A DNA stretch of 64,000 nt from Trichobilharzia regenti (GCA_944472135.2 OX235267.1:36177312-36241311), one strand, 5' to 3'; positions 43,270-54,288 are shown, counted from the stretch's first letter. The notes: generated from the letters alone by a model not told the origin. Translations and numbers: made by a program.

Positions 43270-44510
43270 AAGTAAAAAAAAAGAAAACAAAAAGTTACCC
43301 ATTTGAATAGGCTATGTGATATCTACTAGAATATGTTCCAGAAAAATATGAAAGTGCATCGCAAAACAATTTTATTCATGCAACTGAAGGGGAAACTCCA
43401 AGTACTATTCTACATGGACTAAAATTAACGATGGCAACCGACACTGGATGACTGCTTTCACTGAAAACGCAAGAATAAAATCGGGGTCGAAAAGCCTTAG
43501 AAAAGTCAGCAAAGTATAATACTGTCTTTCTAAATGACAATGAAACAACACGATCACTAATCAATCTCCTCTCAAGACTTCAAGAATCGATATGGATCTT
43601 TCCACAGTTTTGAGTTAAAATCCCAGGGCTAAATGAGATTCAATGGAGACATGCTAAATTGTGTGTTCTTTGAATAATCCTATTACTTTCTAATAGTTGA
43701 CCAAAAGATATATAAACATTACCCGATATTAAGGAATGAATCTTTTAGAAGCTTCCTTGATCATCCTTACAGAATACTCGGGAAACGATATATGACTAAA
43801 ATATTCCTACCAGCAGAAATATACCGCACTCACTTATTTACACACTTCAGTGACACAATATTGTTTTTTTTTATTTAATTCAACATTCAATATTAAGAAC
43901 AGTTTACTGATAGAAGATATTATTTAAAACCCTATTCTCTTTCAGTTGCCCCTATCTGCTAGTCCAAAATGAAGCAGATGGGCTAGAAATAAAACACAAG
44001 CACAACCGTCAGAAAGTGAAGACCTGTAGCCGATGAGTCACATAACTACAGTACAAAAACCGATCAAAACAGCATTCTAGCTGATTGAGTTCAGTTATAA
44101 TTTCAAAAGCGATAGACGACTAAATTCGAAATTCACATTCCCCTAAAAGATATTCATCAACAGTACAAGAATTCTCAGATGTCTTTTCCTAGTTTATCTA
44201 CCCTACGTTTTCGTGTGATCCAATCCTGTCATCAGTTGATTTATCGTTTCCTAGATGCAGTCTCAAAACTGGTCATCACATTACAACAAAAAACGATACC
44301 ACAGAAACATCCTACATCATCCAGGTTTTTTTCACAGCCAACAAGTATGTCTTACAACCATAGAAAAAAGAAACAGAATGCAACACGTTCGCACTTTCAA
44401 CAGACAAATATGCAGATGCTTTACGATGAAACTAAAAAATACCAAGGTGGAGCTTCGTTCAGAACTCTACCAGGTCAAGTTGTTATACTATGGAAAAGTG
44501 TAAATCACTG
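43270..44510. other. Unassigned intron 1 sequence
   Basis: Contains overlapping frames (44179-44511 and 44255-44503) with no motif I recognise. Confidence 0.45.
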
Positions 44511-44511
44511 A

Positions 44512-45550
44512 TTAGCCCCATATACAAGAAGGGAGACAAGTCTTCCTGTGATAATCACAGAGGGATTAGCTTGACTAATATAGTATCTGAAGTCCTAGGC
44601 TCAATAATATTGCGTACACTACTAAGTGGTGCTCGGGAGGCACAAACACGAGGAAGCCAGGTAGGCTTTAGACCAGGAAGAGGGTGTATTGATCATATCT
44701 TCACCCTCCGACAGATTCTAGAACATAGGCATTCCTACCGGCGTCCAACAGTCATTATATTTCTTGACCTAAAGGCACCATTCGACTCTGTCGACCGAGA
44801 AGTTCTCTGGAGATGCTTGGTTGTAAAGGGAATCCCGAGAAAATATATTGCACTGATTAAGGCACTCTACTCGTACTCATACAGCCAGGTGAGGACTTAC
44901 GGCGAGCTGTCATCTAAACTGGTGACGACTAGTGGTGTCCGTCAAGGATGCCCATTATCCCCTTTTCTATTCAACTTCATCATAGATGTGTTAATGGACT
45001 TAACCCTAAGTGACTTCAGAGACTCAGGGATTGACTTGCTACCAGGGAATAATCTCGTTGACTTGGAATATGCAGACGATTTAGTCCTTCTAGGCGAAGA
45101 CGCTGACAAAGTGCAGAGTCTTCTAAACACCTTGAGCAGCAATCTACGAATGTTTGGCATGAGATTCGCTCCAACTAAATGCAAGATGATGTTACAGGAC
45201 TGGACTACATCGACGCCTAGTTTGAAAATAGGAAGTGAAGTGGTAGAGAACGTTGACCGCTTCAATTATTTAGGAAGTACCATCAGCCCCAACGGGTTGA
45301 TCTCTGACGAAATCTCAGCACGAATACAGAGGGCTCGTTTCGCATTTGCCAGTTTACGACGACTCTGGCGTAGACGAGATGTTCGACTATCGACCAAAGG
45401 GCGGGTGTACTGCTCATCAGTCCGCTCCGTCCTCCTTTATGGCTGTGAGCAAGACCTGGCCACTGAGAGTGGAAGACATGAAAAGATTAGCTGTCTTTGA
45501 TCATAGGTGGCTGCGCTCTATTTCCCGTGTAAAGTGGCATAATAAGGTGA
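44512..45550 (+). pseudogene. RTE-clade LINE, outer copy, left part
   Basis: 5'-truncated within the reverse transcriptase: ISPIYKKGDKSSCDNHRGIS, QVGFRPGRGCIDHIFTLRQI, FLDLKAPFDSVDREVLW (box A with Ala to Pro), SGVRQGCPLSPFLFNFIIDV, LEYADDLVLLGEDADK (YADD), SEVVENVDRFNYLGSTIS, RLWRRRDVRLSTKGRVYCSS. A frameshift lies near 45445 (LLYGCEQ against LLYGSET). Interrupted at 45550 by the full-length element; continues at 49515. Confidence 0.9.
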
Positions 45551-46090
45551 CCGAAAGCTGTTACCTTGACGTGGTGGTCGGGCTTGAACACCGCAATGAC
45601 CTAATCAAGCTATACTGGCTGAGACTTATGTCTCTTGAGGTTCTACCATGCCAGGCAGGTTGTTTGGATAGCGGTTAAACAAAAAGCAGCTACCCAACCC
45701 ACCATTATGATCAAACAAATTCACAAAATTTCATGCCGGATCGGCCGTGGCCCGGATTAACAACGACCGCGCTTCCTGCTGCCGTGTCACAGGGCAGGAG
45801 TGATAAGTATGCTACTGAGGCACACCAAAAAAAGAGACAAACAAAAACAGGCCGCGTGTGACCGGCCTCAAGCAGTTGTCCCCTGGGCTCTGCGGTCACG
45901 CAACCAACTTCCACGGTGTGGGCAGCCGGGAAGTAACAAACGCCCTCACAATCCGAAATGCACACAAAACCTCTCTAATCCTCACTTATCTTTGTCTTCA
46001 TCTTCATCTCTATTACCTTGCCTTCCTCCCACTGATGCAACTCCTCTACTTGATGGCTCCTCACTCCCTCTTCACTCTGTGTCCACTAAA
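45551..46090 (+). other. 5' leader of the RTE-clade LINE
   Basis: GC-rich leader with CCGAAAGCTGTTACCTTGAC, GGTGGTCGGGCTTGAACACC, GTGACCGGCCTCAAGCAG, CCACGGTGTGGGCAGCCGGG. Related leaders are at 17656-18215 and 51085-51235. Two overlapping frames (45800-46129, 45858-46121) cross it; neither has a motif I recognise, so a first open reading frame is not claimed. Confidence 0.7.
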
Positions 46091-46385
46091 AACGACGAAA
46101 GCCAAAAAACCACCACGATAGTCTCCTAAAGCCACGCCACCAATTTCATATAGGAGCATTTAATGTTAGGACACTTTGCCAAATAGGACAACAAGCATCA
46201 CTAGCTAAGACCCTGGCATCTCGAGCCATTGATGTATGTTGTGTTTCAGAAACACGCATACAAGACCCAAGTGTGGTTATTCACCTAACCCCACCTGGCC
46301 AACAGGATGAATCTTCAAAATTCACCTTGAGGGTGTCAGGAGATGCCACAGCTAGTTCACGAGGATTAGCTGGCGTAGGGATAGC

Positions 46386-48896
46386 TTGAGTACTAGGGCA
46401 GAAAAGACATTACTTGACTGGATCCCAGTAGATAGCCGAATGTGTGCTGTCCGTCTGAACGGATCAGTAAGAAGGAGAAAGGACTGCACTACTCGCCGAT
46501 GCCTTTTCGTAATCTCCGCCTACGCCCCCACTGACTGCAGTTCGGATGAAACGAAGGATGAGTTCTACCAAAAGCTGTCTAGTTTGGTGAGAAAGGCTAA
46601 ACGCTCAGATATAGTCGTTCTAGCTGGTGACTTTAATGCTCAAGTAGGGAAATTGTGTCAATCTGAGAAGGATGTCGGTGGCACCTATGGAGTTCCGTGC
46701 CAGCGAACCGACAACGGTGACCGTCTCCTACAGTTCTGTTCAGATAATCATTTGTTTCTTGTAAGCACTAACTTTAAACACAAGGAGAGACACTGTTTAA
46801 CCTGGCGACCCCCATCATCAAACCAACGCTGGACACAAATAGACCACATAGCAATAAGCTATCGTTGGCGTGGGTCGGTAGGAGATTGTCGCTCCTTCTG
46901 GAACACGTGTGTAGATACCGATCACGCACTGGTCCGGGCTCGTGTGTGCTTACGACTGAACGGACGTAGGAAACAGCTGGCGGTAAAACCATCACGTCCC
47001 CAGCTCGATCAGGAAACTAAATCCCTATTTGAGGAAGAACTAGCTAAACACATATCTGAGTTCGACAGCTGTGCTCACCCTGGAGAAGCCTGGAAGAATA
47101 TTCAGTCAGCTATAGATACAGCTGTAAAAGCTGTGAATAAGGCAAATCCAAAGGTGAGTAAAAACCACTGGATTTCGACTGCCTCATCCGAACTGATAGA
47201 TGCTAGAAGACTTATTCCGGCGAGCTCCGAATTCAATGAGGAGCGAAAGCTGCACAAAAGGAAACTTACTAAAAGTCTCCGCAAGGACCGTGAACAGTGG
47301 TGGGTGACAAAGGCAAAAGAGATGGAAAAAGCATCGGCGATAGGCAACACTAGGCAACTCTTTAGACTCATCAGGGAAACGGGTGGGAGAAGGCAATTCA
47401 TAAGTGAGACTATTTCTGAGAAAAATGGCTCCTTAATTAGCTCTCAGGATAGACGCCTTGAACGCTGGAAAGAACACTTTGAGGAACAATTTAACTTGCC
47501 TACAGCCACACTGAACCTCCCCGCCATCCACCACGTACCCGAATGGGATATAGACACTGGTCCGCCGTCTGTAAGTGAGGTCACAAAAGCTATCAGTAAT
47601 TTGAAACGAGGCAAAGCGGCAGGACCCGACGGAATTATTCCGGAGGTGTTTAAATATGGGGGTGACATACTAGTTTGTAGATTAACTGAGGTACTAGGCA
47701 AAGTCTGGGAATCAGAGACAGTGCCATCAGACTGGGGTAAGTCACTTATTATACCGATATTCAAGAAGGGAAACAAGTCCTCGTGTGATAATCATAGGGG
47801 GATCAGCCTAACGAACATAGTCTCTAAAATCCTAGGCTCAGTAATCATGCATAGACTAAGCAGAACTCGGGAGGAACAGACAAGGGAAAATCAAGCAGGC
47901 TTTAGACCAGGTAGAGGGTGCATAGATCATATCTTCACTCTTCGACAGATTCTAGAACATAGACACACTTTTCGGCGTCCAACAATTGTCATATTTCTTG
48001 ACTTGAAGGCGGCCTTCGACTCCGTGGATCGAAAGGTACTATGGCAATGTCTGACTGTGAAGGGAGTGCCAAGAAAGTACATTGCACTAATCAAGGCACT
48101 CTATTCAAACTCACGTAGTCGTGTAAGGGCTTATGGGGAATTGTCATCTGAATTGGTAACAACCAGTGGTGTCCGACAGGGATGTCCACTTTCCCCATTT
48201 CTGTTTAACTTCATCATAGATATGCTGATGGAAGTATCCTTAACTGAACGTAATGACTTAGGAATCGACTTGTTACCAGGGAATAATCTAATGGACTTAG
48301 AATATGCAGATGACATAGTCCTGTTAGGGGAGGATGCTGACAAAATGCAGAGTCTTCTGAACACCTTGAGCAGCAATCTTCGTATGTTTGGCATGCGATT
48401 CGCCCCTACAAAATGTAAGATGCTGCTACAGGACTGGACCACGTCAACTCCTAACTTAGTGATAGGGAGTGAAGTGATAGAACATGTTGACCACTTCACC
48501 TATTTGGGAAGTTGTATTAGCACCAACGGACTGATTGGCGATGAAATCTCAGCACGGATCCGAAAAGCTCGAGCTGCTTTCGCTGACTTACACCATCTCT
48601 GGCGTAGGCGTGACATCCGGTTATCAACCAAGGGACGTGTGTACTGCTCATCAGTTCGCTCCGTCCTTCTCTATGGCTCTGAAACATGGCCAATACGCGT
48701 TGAAGACATGAAAAGGTTGACTGCTTTCGATCATAGATGTCTGCGATCTCTGTCTCACGTTAGGTGGTTTAATAAGGTAAGTAATGTTGACGTTAGGCGT
48801 AGAGTGTTGGGCAGAGAGGGAAAATCAATTTTTTATTTTTTTATTTTTTATTTTTTTATTTTTTTATTTTTTTTTTATTTTTGGTCTACAGCTTGA
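46386..48896 (+). CDS. Endonuclease-reverse transcriptase polyprotein of RTE-clade LINE
   Basis: 836 codons as read; the last about 22 are SINE sequence. An N-terminal part of the APE-type endonuclease (IGAFNVRTLCQIGQQASLAK, CCVSETRIQD) lies upstream at 46090-46384 in another frame, separated by one missing base (GIA|STRAEK). Endonuclease: SAYAPT (about 45-50), LAGDFNAQVG (about 79-88), DHIAISY (about 153), DTDHALVRA (about 177). Reverse transcriptase: GKAAGPDGIIPEVF (about 410), HRGISLTNIV, QAGFRPGRGCIDHI, FLDLKAAFDSVD (about 535), SGVRQGCPLSPFLFN (about 595), LEYADDIVLL with catalytic YADD (about 639-642), then a C-terminal zinc-less extension to RRRVLGREGKS. The protein nicks DNA and copies its RNA at the target. 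Probably inactive as it stands. Confidence 0.92.
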   Translation: MSTRAEKTLLDWIPVDSRMCAVRLNGSVRRRKDCTTRRCLFVISAYAPTDCSSDETKDEFYQKLSSLVRKAKRSDIVVLAGDFNAQVGKLCQSEKDVGGTYGVPCQRTDNGDRLLQFCSDNHLFLVSTNFKHKERHCLTWRPPSSNQRWTQIDHIAISYRWRGSVGDCRSFWNTCVDTDHALVRARVCLRLNGRRKQLAVKPSRPQLDQETKSLFEEELAKHISEFDSCAHPGEAWKNIQSAIDTAVKAVNKANPKVSKNHWISTASSELIDARRLIPASSEFNEERKLHKRKLTKSLRKDREQWWVTKAKEMEKASAIGNTRQLFRLIRETGGRRQFISETISEKNGSLISSQDRRLERWKEHFEEQFNLPTATLNLPAIHHVPEWDIDTGPPSVSEVTKAISNLKRGKAAGPDGIIPEVFKYGGDILVCRLTEVLGKVWESETVPSDWGKSLIIPIFKKGNKSSCDNHRGISLTNIVSKILGSVIMHRLSRTREEQTRENQAGFRPGRGCIDHIFTLRQILEHRHTFRRPTIVIFLDLKAAFDSVDRKVLWQCLTVKGVPRKYIALIKALYSNSRSRVRAYGELSSELVTTSGVRQGCPLSPFLFNFIIDMLMEVSLTERNDLGIDLLPGNNLMDLEYADDIVLLGEDADKMQSLLNTLSSNLRMFGMRFAPTKCKMLLQDWTTSTPNLVIGSEVIEHVDHFTYLGSCISTNGLIGDEISARIRKARAAFADLHHLWRRRDIRLSTKGRVYCSSVRSVLLYGSETWPIRVEDMKRLTAFDHRCLRSLSHVRWFNKVSNVDVRRRVLGREGKSIFYFFIFYFFIFLFFFYFWSTA

Positions 48897-49055
48897 TTCA
48901 ACACTGTACTTTTGGTACAAGTGTGGAATTTTCAGCGGGGATATCGGTAGCCCAAATTTCGCAGGCCGACCATAGATATCAGGTGTGCGTCGGCGTGGGC
49001 TCGAACCCCGGACCATGTGTATGGTCGGCGAGAGTCCTAACCACTGTACCACCGA
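48829..49055 (-). mobile_element. tRNA-derived SINE, family B, inserted in the RTE coding region
   Basis: Minus strand: head GTCGGTGGTACAGTGG, B box CGGGGTTCGAGCCC, body TATGGTCGGCCTGCGAAATT, A-rich tail (the T/A run at 48829-48885). No direct repeat flanks it; instead about 25 bases of the coding region, present in other copies (between KSI and LRWLG), are missing. Confidence 0.9.
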
Positions 49056-49514
49056 CTGAGATGGCTAGGTCACGTGCTGCGCATGCCTAACCATCGCCTC
49101 CCCCGACGAGCATTACTAGCTGATATAGGTGCAGGTTGGAAAAGAGCCAGTGGTGGCCAAACAAAAACATGGCATCAATCCATGAAATCCTTGACAGTTA
49201 AACTGAGTCGGTCAGGTAGGGAGATGCAGACTTCCGGGTTGGGGCCCTCGGGACTCTAGGAATCAATGGCTGGAGACAATAGGTGACATGGCACAAAGTC
49301 GTTGTCAATGGCCAGCGCAGATGTATTCAGTCTCTGTAATCTTTCATATTCCTTTCTACCATTACCCATTCTGTTTCACTCTTATACTTGTCAGACTGCA
49401 TTGATTCTCTTCATTTATCTTCTTGTCTACCTTTGTGTGCTATTTTGGAACGTGGCAACTGGAACTGCTGCACTTCGGTGCCAAGTTCTATGTTGAAACC
49501 AGACAGACAGACAG
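49056..49514 (+). pseudogene. RTE-clade LINE, C-terminal coding end and 3' UTR after the SINE
   Basis: Reading resumes [33 protein letters not shown], a stop-containing tail, 3' UTR and (CAGA)n. Confidence 0.88.
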
Positions 49515-50066
49515 ATAATAAGGTGAGCAACATTGAAGTTAGGCGTCGAGTTCTAGGTAAACTGAGGAAATCAATCGACGAAGTCGTGAAGTTACAAAGA
49601 CTGAGATGGTTAGGACATGTGTTACGTATGTCTAGTCATCGCCTTCCTCGACGAGCAATGTTAGCGGATATAGGGTCAGGCTGGAAAAAAGCTAGCGGAG
49701 GTCGAAAAAAAACTTGGCGTGACCACTCAATGAAATCCACAACAGTTAGTCTAAGCCACGTAGGAAGGTGTAGACTTCCAGGCTGGGGTCCTCGGGACAG
49801 TAAAAATCTATGGTTGGAAACAATTGGTGACATGGCTCGAAATCGTTCTCAGTGGCGCAGATGCATCCACTCCTTGTGACTTATGATCTCCAATGAAACT
49901 GTTTTGTTCTTCGTTATTACCATTCCTTTGTCTCACACCTCTGCTCACTGTCTCTATTATGCTTTTCTTGTACTTTCTTCTCTTGCTTCGCGTGCTACAC
50001 GGAGTGTGGCGACTTGAACTGTCGCACATTTGTGCAAAGTTCTATGTCGAAAAAAGACGGACAGAG
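49515..50066 (+). pseudogene. RTE-clade LINE, outer copy, right part
   Basis: Picks up exactly where 45550 stopped: [87 protein letters not shown] stop, then 3' UTR to about 50066. Confidence 0.9.
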
Positions 50067-50232
50067 ATAGAAACACAAAAACGTGATAATTCAGTAAATA
50101 CACATAAATGTGGAGGGGGACTAGTGGATTCAAGTTCATAAACAATAAGAAGTAACTATATATTTGCTCCACTGTGGACTATTTTTTAGACGTTCGCCAG
50201 TTTTTTCAGTAATTAGTACTTAAAATTACATT

Positions 50233-50529
50233 TTAAGGACTACAGCTAAGCAACCCAAATCTCTTTTTACGGTTTACACCAATAGTCAATAACTTCATGG
50301 ATGGGTGTTGTGCGTCGGTTTGACTACCTCTAACTTTTTCAACCATGTCGTACTTCAGCTTACATTCCTTATTGAGAAAGATAGAGGCTTGATTTGTATT
50401 TTCCAGTGACATTAACAAATGAATATGCAGAGCCTCTTTAATTAACTTGACTTCTTTACTTCGAAATTTACGCTTATTTTCAGTGTTGTTTACCATGTTT
50501 TTTTTATCTAACGTTAGGTAAGAAAACAA
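50233..50529 (-). other. 98-codon frame, possibly an endonuclease-type retroelement remnant
   Basis: FRSKEVKLIKEALHIHLLMS and NQASIFLNKE vaguely resemble the end of GIY-YIG domains in PLEs (the KEALxI motif followed by LN). No YIG or catalytic residues seen. It could equally be chance. Confidence 0.22.
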
Positions 50530-51081
50530 GCGTTTGCGCTAAAACAAAAGCCTTGCAGTCCTTTCAAAATAACTACTCTCATCAGCACTACAGTCTCATA
50601 GATGTGTAAGGTGAGATACTCAAATACTTCCCTCCTTATTCTCAAAGCAAGCATTAGGCCAGAAATAGTCCAACAGGTGACAGATATCAGGCACATACAA
50701 ACCTCCATCAATATATTGCAGATAATTTCTCTTATTCCATTTGTTTAAATCTAGTAAGGTGTTGTCCCTAATAGTATTTTTTCACTCTCGATGGAAGCTT
50801 ATCCCAGTTACTTGAGATCACCGTTCCTGAGTGGTGATCTTAGTTCACCGAAAATACACTCCTGAACTGGTATATCTCGAAAGGATAAAAAGGGAATTTA
50901 TAATGGATTGATTTCAGCTTCAGGTCAGATACCACTGTGTCACATGACCTTCTGTCAATCAATCTTTTATTCAAAGATTCTGGAGGAAAAGAAGCTATCA
51001 TGCAATAAACTCCGAGGAAAATTCTGTACATTATGTGAACATTGTTCATTATATAGCTATTACTATTATTGTGATATCCAG

Positions 51082-51734
51082 TTAACCCGCCCGATAACTG
51101 CTACATTGTCGTGGTGGTGGTCGGGCTTGAATACCGTAATGATCCAACATGCTAAACTGACTGGGACTCTGTCCCTGCAGGTCCTACCATATCAGGAAGG
51201 TTTCCTGGATAGCGGTTAAACTAAAAGCAGTTACCATGGGGTACATGGGCTCCAGTATCTAATCGGATCAAATGGCGTGTGAATCCATATGGGTCACCGG
51301 AAACCATGGGAATGAAGCTCCTGACGCTGCTCCGCTGTCTTGCAGATTAGACTCCAAGTCAAAGGCTCGGGGATGGTCCCTTAATAAAACCACCTGCTTC
51401 GGTCTGGGCACCCGGACAGTATCTCAGCCCTCACACAATGAATTGAATGAAGCAACAAACAATCAATGAAACTTATCGCGTGCTATTACACGTGTTGCAA
51501 CTTCCTTCTTTCTTCCCTATGCGATGATAGTTAACGAATACTGTTTGAACTTGTTAAGTATGACTGTTTTCCTTCCGAATGAAGTTCTTTATCCGTTCTC
51601 TACTTATATAAATATTTTTTTCTTTTCTTTCTTTTTTTCTTTTGATCTATGTTGTTTTATTATTATTGTGTGGCGCATCCTTCTTGGTCCCATATTATAC
51701 CAAATTTTTATGCGTTTAAATAAATAAATAAACA
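51082..51734 (+). repeat. Family X repeat with RTE-like leader
   Basis: 51085-51235 matches the RTE leader (GTCGTGGTGGTGGTCGGGCTTG, shortened here to its core GTGGTGGTCGGGCTTGAAT; AGCGGTTAAACTAAAAGCAG). It then departs into sequence shared with 4345-4560 (TCCAAGTCAAAGGCTCGG, CAGTATCTCAGCCCTCACAC) and ends GGCGCATCCTTCTTGGTCCC, then TAAATAAATAAATAAA. No coding region. It looks like a non-autonomous element built on an RTE-type 5' end. Confidence 0.6.
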
Positions 51735-51885
51735 CTATTATTGCAATATCCAGTTATAAAGCTTTTCATGGCTACGCAAAGGATAAGATTTTAATGGCCT
51801 CGTCTACAATCACAAATACGAAAGATCCATTACGCGAACTATGGGTTGAAAACTAACTTGGATAACACTTCAATTATTATTATTA

Positions 51886-52546
51886 TTATATCCTTTAATT
51901 CCTAGAGGAACATAGGGCTTCAGCTGCGCGTCTCCATTGCCTTCTGTTTTCTGCCAACTTTTCCACTCCACTCCAAGTCTGCCCACATGCTTTCATCTCC
52001 TATTCACATGACCTCCTCCAAGTCACCCTCGCACTGACGAACGACTCGCTGCTTCCCTGTCTGGTTCCACTCGAGCGATGGCACAGTGTGTGATGTCACT
52101 TGTTGGTTTCCTCAGATTATGGCCAGCCAATCCATCTCCATTTCTTCCTGCATATTTGTTTCACAACCGGTTCCTGCTGAGTTGGTTCGCTCACTGCCAG
52201 AGGTCCCTGTTGCTGATCTTTTCTGGCCGGCCGTCTGATATTGAGTATTGAGAGAAGACAGCTGTTAATGAAGGTTTGAAGTTTGTTTGAGATGCTCTTT
52301 ATGACACGCTGGCCAAGTCTCTGATCCGTACAGTAGCACTGACTGACTTCACATTGGAGTTTTAGATCCGGATGTTATTTTTGATGGTGAGTGGGGCTGT
52401 TGACCTCCACAGAGACTTGAGAGTAATGAAAGCTTGTCTTGCTTTTCCGATTCTTGCTTTGATACCCTCGTCAGTTCCGCCTGTAGTTGAAACGATGCTT
52501 CCCAGGTAGGTGAAGGAAGTTGTTTCTTTCCTCCTCCTCTCACAGT
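51886..52546 (-). mobile_element. LINE-2 copy, 5'-truncated
   Basis: Minus strand: TSFTYLGSIVSTTGGTDEGI, KARIGKARQAFITLKSLWRS, a frameshifted C-terminus, 3' end ATGTTCCTCTAGGAATTAAA and AATAAT repeats. Sister of the 36.3-kb copy (same TCTAGGAATTAAAGGATAT tail variant). Confidence 0.82.
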
Positions 52547-52549
52547 ATT

Positions 52550-54090
52550 TCAACTTTCTTATTAACTTTTCCTACCATTTTTCAATGAATACAGTCCTTA
52601 TAGATTAATCATAACGATTGGATTACTTAGCATATGTGTCAGTACTTTATCCGCGTGAACAGTGAATGAAAGGAAGTGAATATGACTGCTTTTCAATATC
52701 AGTTCGCCCTTTGAAATTAACTTATCTTACCGCGCGATATACACGATGAATAAATACTTGCAAACTACTCACTTTTCTAGCAGAATATCAAAGGTATCAA
52801 AGAACTTTATTTTAAGTGAGAGATTTATGCAATTTGGCTTATAATGCTTATATACGAATTAAATCAACAAACGATTACTAATTATTGACATTGAAACGAA
52901 TTTATCTGTTGAAATCGCTTTATAACACTGCTATTATAAGCACGACAAGCATATTTATATTCATTTGACATACAGCAACAATAGTGCTGAATTATGGCTA
53001 GCCTCCGGAAGGAAATAGAAAGATCACAATAAAGTATCTCAAGGATGAACAAACTTAGGTGGCTGCTATTACTGCCATGTGCAACTGACAACTGGCAAAT
53101 GACTGAGTATACATAAACTGAAATCTCGCCAATTTTTTTGAAATAATGTACCAGTGCGTGTGCTGTGGCCCTCCGTAAATCTGCTTTGATATGATTCCAT
53201 ATTGTCTTACTGATACACACAACTTTACTGTCTAGAGTTTTCATGAAATAAATTCCTTTAAATGTTTAACTGATGGATTTGAACATATTCCCGTTTAATT
53301 TTCTATGAGGCAATTACCAACTGTTTCGAAAAATATCGGACCACGCTAGTGGGGAAAAGATGACACTTAGGCATACATTCCATTGGTCAGATTGGCTCAT
53401 CGACTTAGACATTCACACCTTTACCTTAACTTATGCATCAGCTATTTTTGTCAGAATGAAGTACTATCATAAGTCCTTTTTTAAAAGACAATAGCAAATA
53501 CGACCCTGATTTGTTACACTAATTTGAGGCGGACCATTGAAATGCATTATCTAACCGTTTATTATTCATGAATGAGAGTAGAAATCGGTTTGAAAAACCC
53601 ACAGGGATGACTTAAACACTGATTCCTCCAGAGATTTTCAAAGTTTAAACATATTCCACAACTTTGTCAATAACTATAAAAGTCGGAACACGAAAGCCAA
53701 ACACTTCACATTTCTAACATGAACTACAAATATGTAAAAGACTTCCGAAACTTTCCACGACATATAGGTGAACTGTCTCGGTATTTATTACATAATGTCA
53801 CGTGCTTTGAGTGGTACAGTCGGTCTATAACTATTCCTCGTTAATACAACCACATATTTCAATGCAGATGACCACATTTTCTAAGATCAGTGAACCCTCA
53901 CACCCATACAAATAAGGAGAAAATACTAGATACTAAAAATTTATATAGCAAGTCATATTAACGATGTACATCGTTAATATATATTAAGAATTATATAATT
54001 CTTTTCACCACATGTGCATGCACACAGCACACAGTTAGGCAGGCAAACCATTAATTTACAGTTAATTTTATGACATAAGACAATTTCAAT
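52550..54090. other. Unassigned intron 1 sequence
   Basis: The 120-codon frame at 52882-53244 (minus) has no motif or splice support. Nothing else recognised. Confidence 0.45.
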
Positions 54091-54096
54091 ACTCAC

Positions 54097-54239
54097 TGGT
54101 AAAAGCCAAAATAATCCCTATTTTCAGAATCCTTGATATCTGGGTCATCGGATATATCGACAGGATTCTCCGACGCCTTAGGATTAAGATACTTGGAAAT
54201 AATATCCGCATTCGCTGGATCTACATTATTTTCCAACAT
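54097..54239 (-). CDS. Exon 1 of USP6NL-like gene (start codon exon)
   Basis: ATG at 54239-54237 opens 47 codons plus two bases before the donor gtgag at 54096. The peptide starts MLENNVDPANADIISKYL and ends NRDYFGFY. The family usually has an ADIVxKY-like segment and a DRFGFLH-like segment near the N-terminus, which match ADIISKY and RDYFGFYH here. The last two bases (CA) need one base from the next exon; exon 2 starts with T, giving His, as the family motif predicts. No in-frame ATG lies just upstream. An acceptor-like attcgttacag precedes the 5' leader. The call depends on the join to exon 2. Confidence 0.72.
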
Positions 54240-54288
54240 TTCGAAAATCACATATCATTGTAAAGATGAAAGCGAACAACAAACACAA

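Larger units (their letters stand above)
45551..49514 (+). mobile_element. Nearly full-length RTE-clade LINE (SR2-like), nested in another copy
   Basis: 3964 bp, of which 227 bp is a later SINE. It has a leader (45551-46090), an endonuclease-reverse transcriptase frame, a 3' UTR (from about 49250) with GGAACGTGGCAACTGGAACT, and a (CAGA)n terminus. The 12-bp repeat ATAATAAGGTGA flanks it (45539-45550 and 49515-49526). Total length without the SINE, about 3.7 kb, fits the RTE clade. Two defects are visible: a one-base loss near 46383 and the SINE in the C-terminal region. Confidence 0.9.
9462..54239 (-). other. USP6NL: Host gene: USP6NL/RN-tre-like TBC-domain Rab GAP, five exons visible, 3' part off the left edge
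   Basis: Five minus-strand exons join in phase into one reading frame of about 195 residues: 54239-54097, 43264-43222, 40381-40268, 30198-30091, 9638-9462. Every junction has AG acceptor and GT donor signals. The joined protein has an acidic N-terminal stretch (about 1-62), a basic linker ending in DKWLKMIHKW (about 72-81), KGIPDRFRVTVWPLLL (TBC entry motif), IDLDVNRTF (Arg-finger motif) and YNADVGYCQ (Gln-finger motif, cut at the exon end). In the family these two fingers stimulate GTP hydrolysis by Rab proteins (RN-tre acts on Rab5 and endocytic traffic). The rest of the TBC domain, which should continue with a GMS-like motif, is not in the window. The four introns are about 10.8, 2.8, 10.1 and 20.5 kb and are full of transposable elements. 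The ortholog call rests on remembered family motifs, not on a search. Confidence 0.8.

Noticed and set aside
44179..44511. Two overlapping frames of 82-110 codons before the RTE outer copy
   Set aside because: No motif, no splice signals in phase with the host gene, opposite strand to it; probably chance.
45800..46129. Possible first ORF of the RTE element
   Set aside because: Two overlapping frames of similar length, no motif, low-complexity Ser/Leu content; not supported as a gene.
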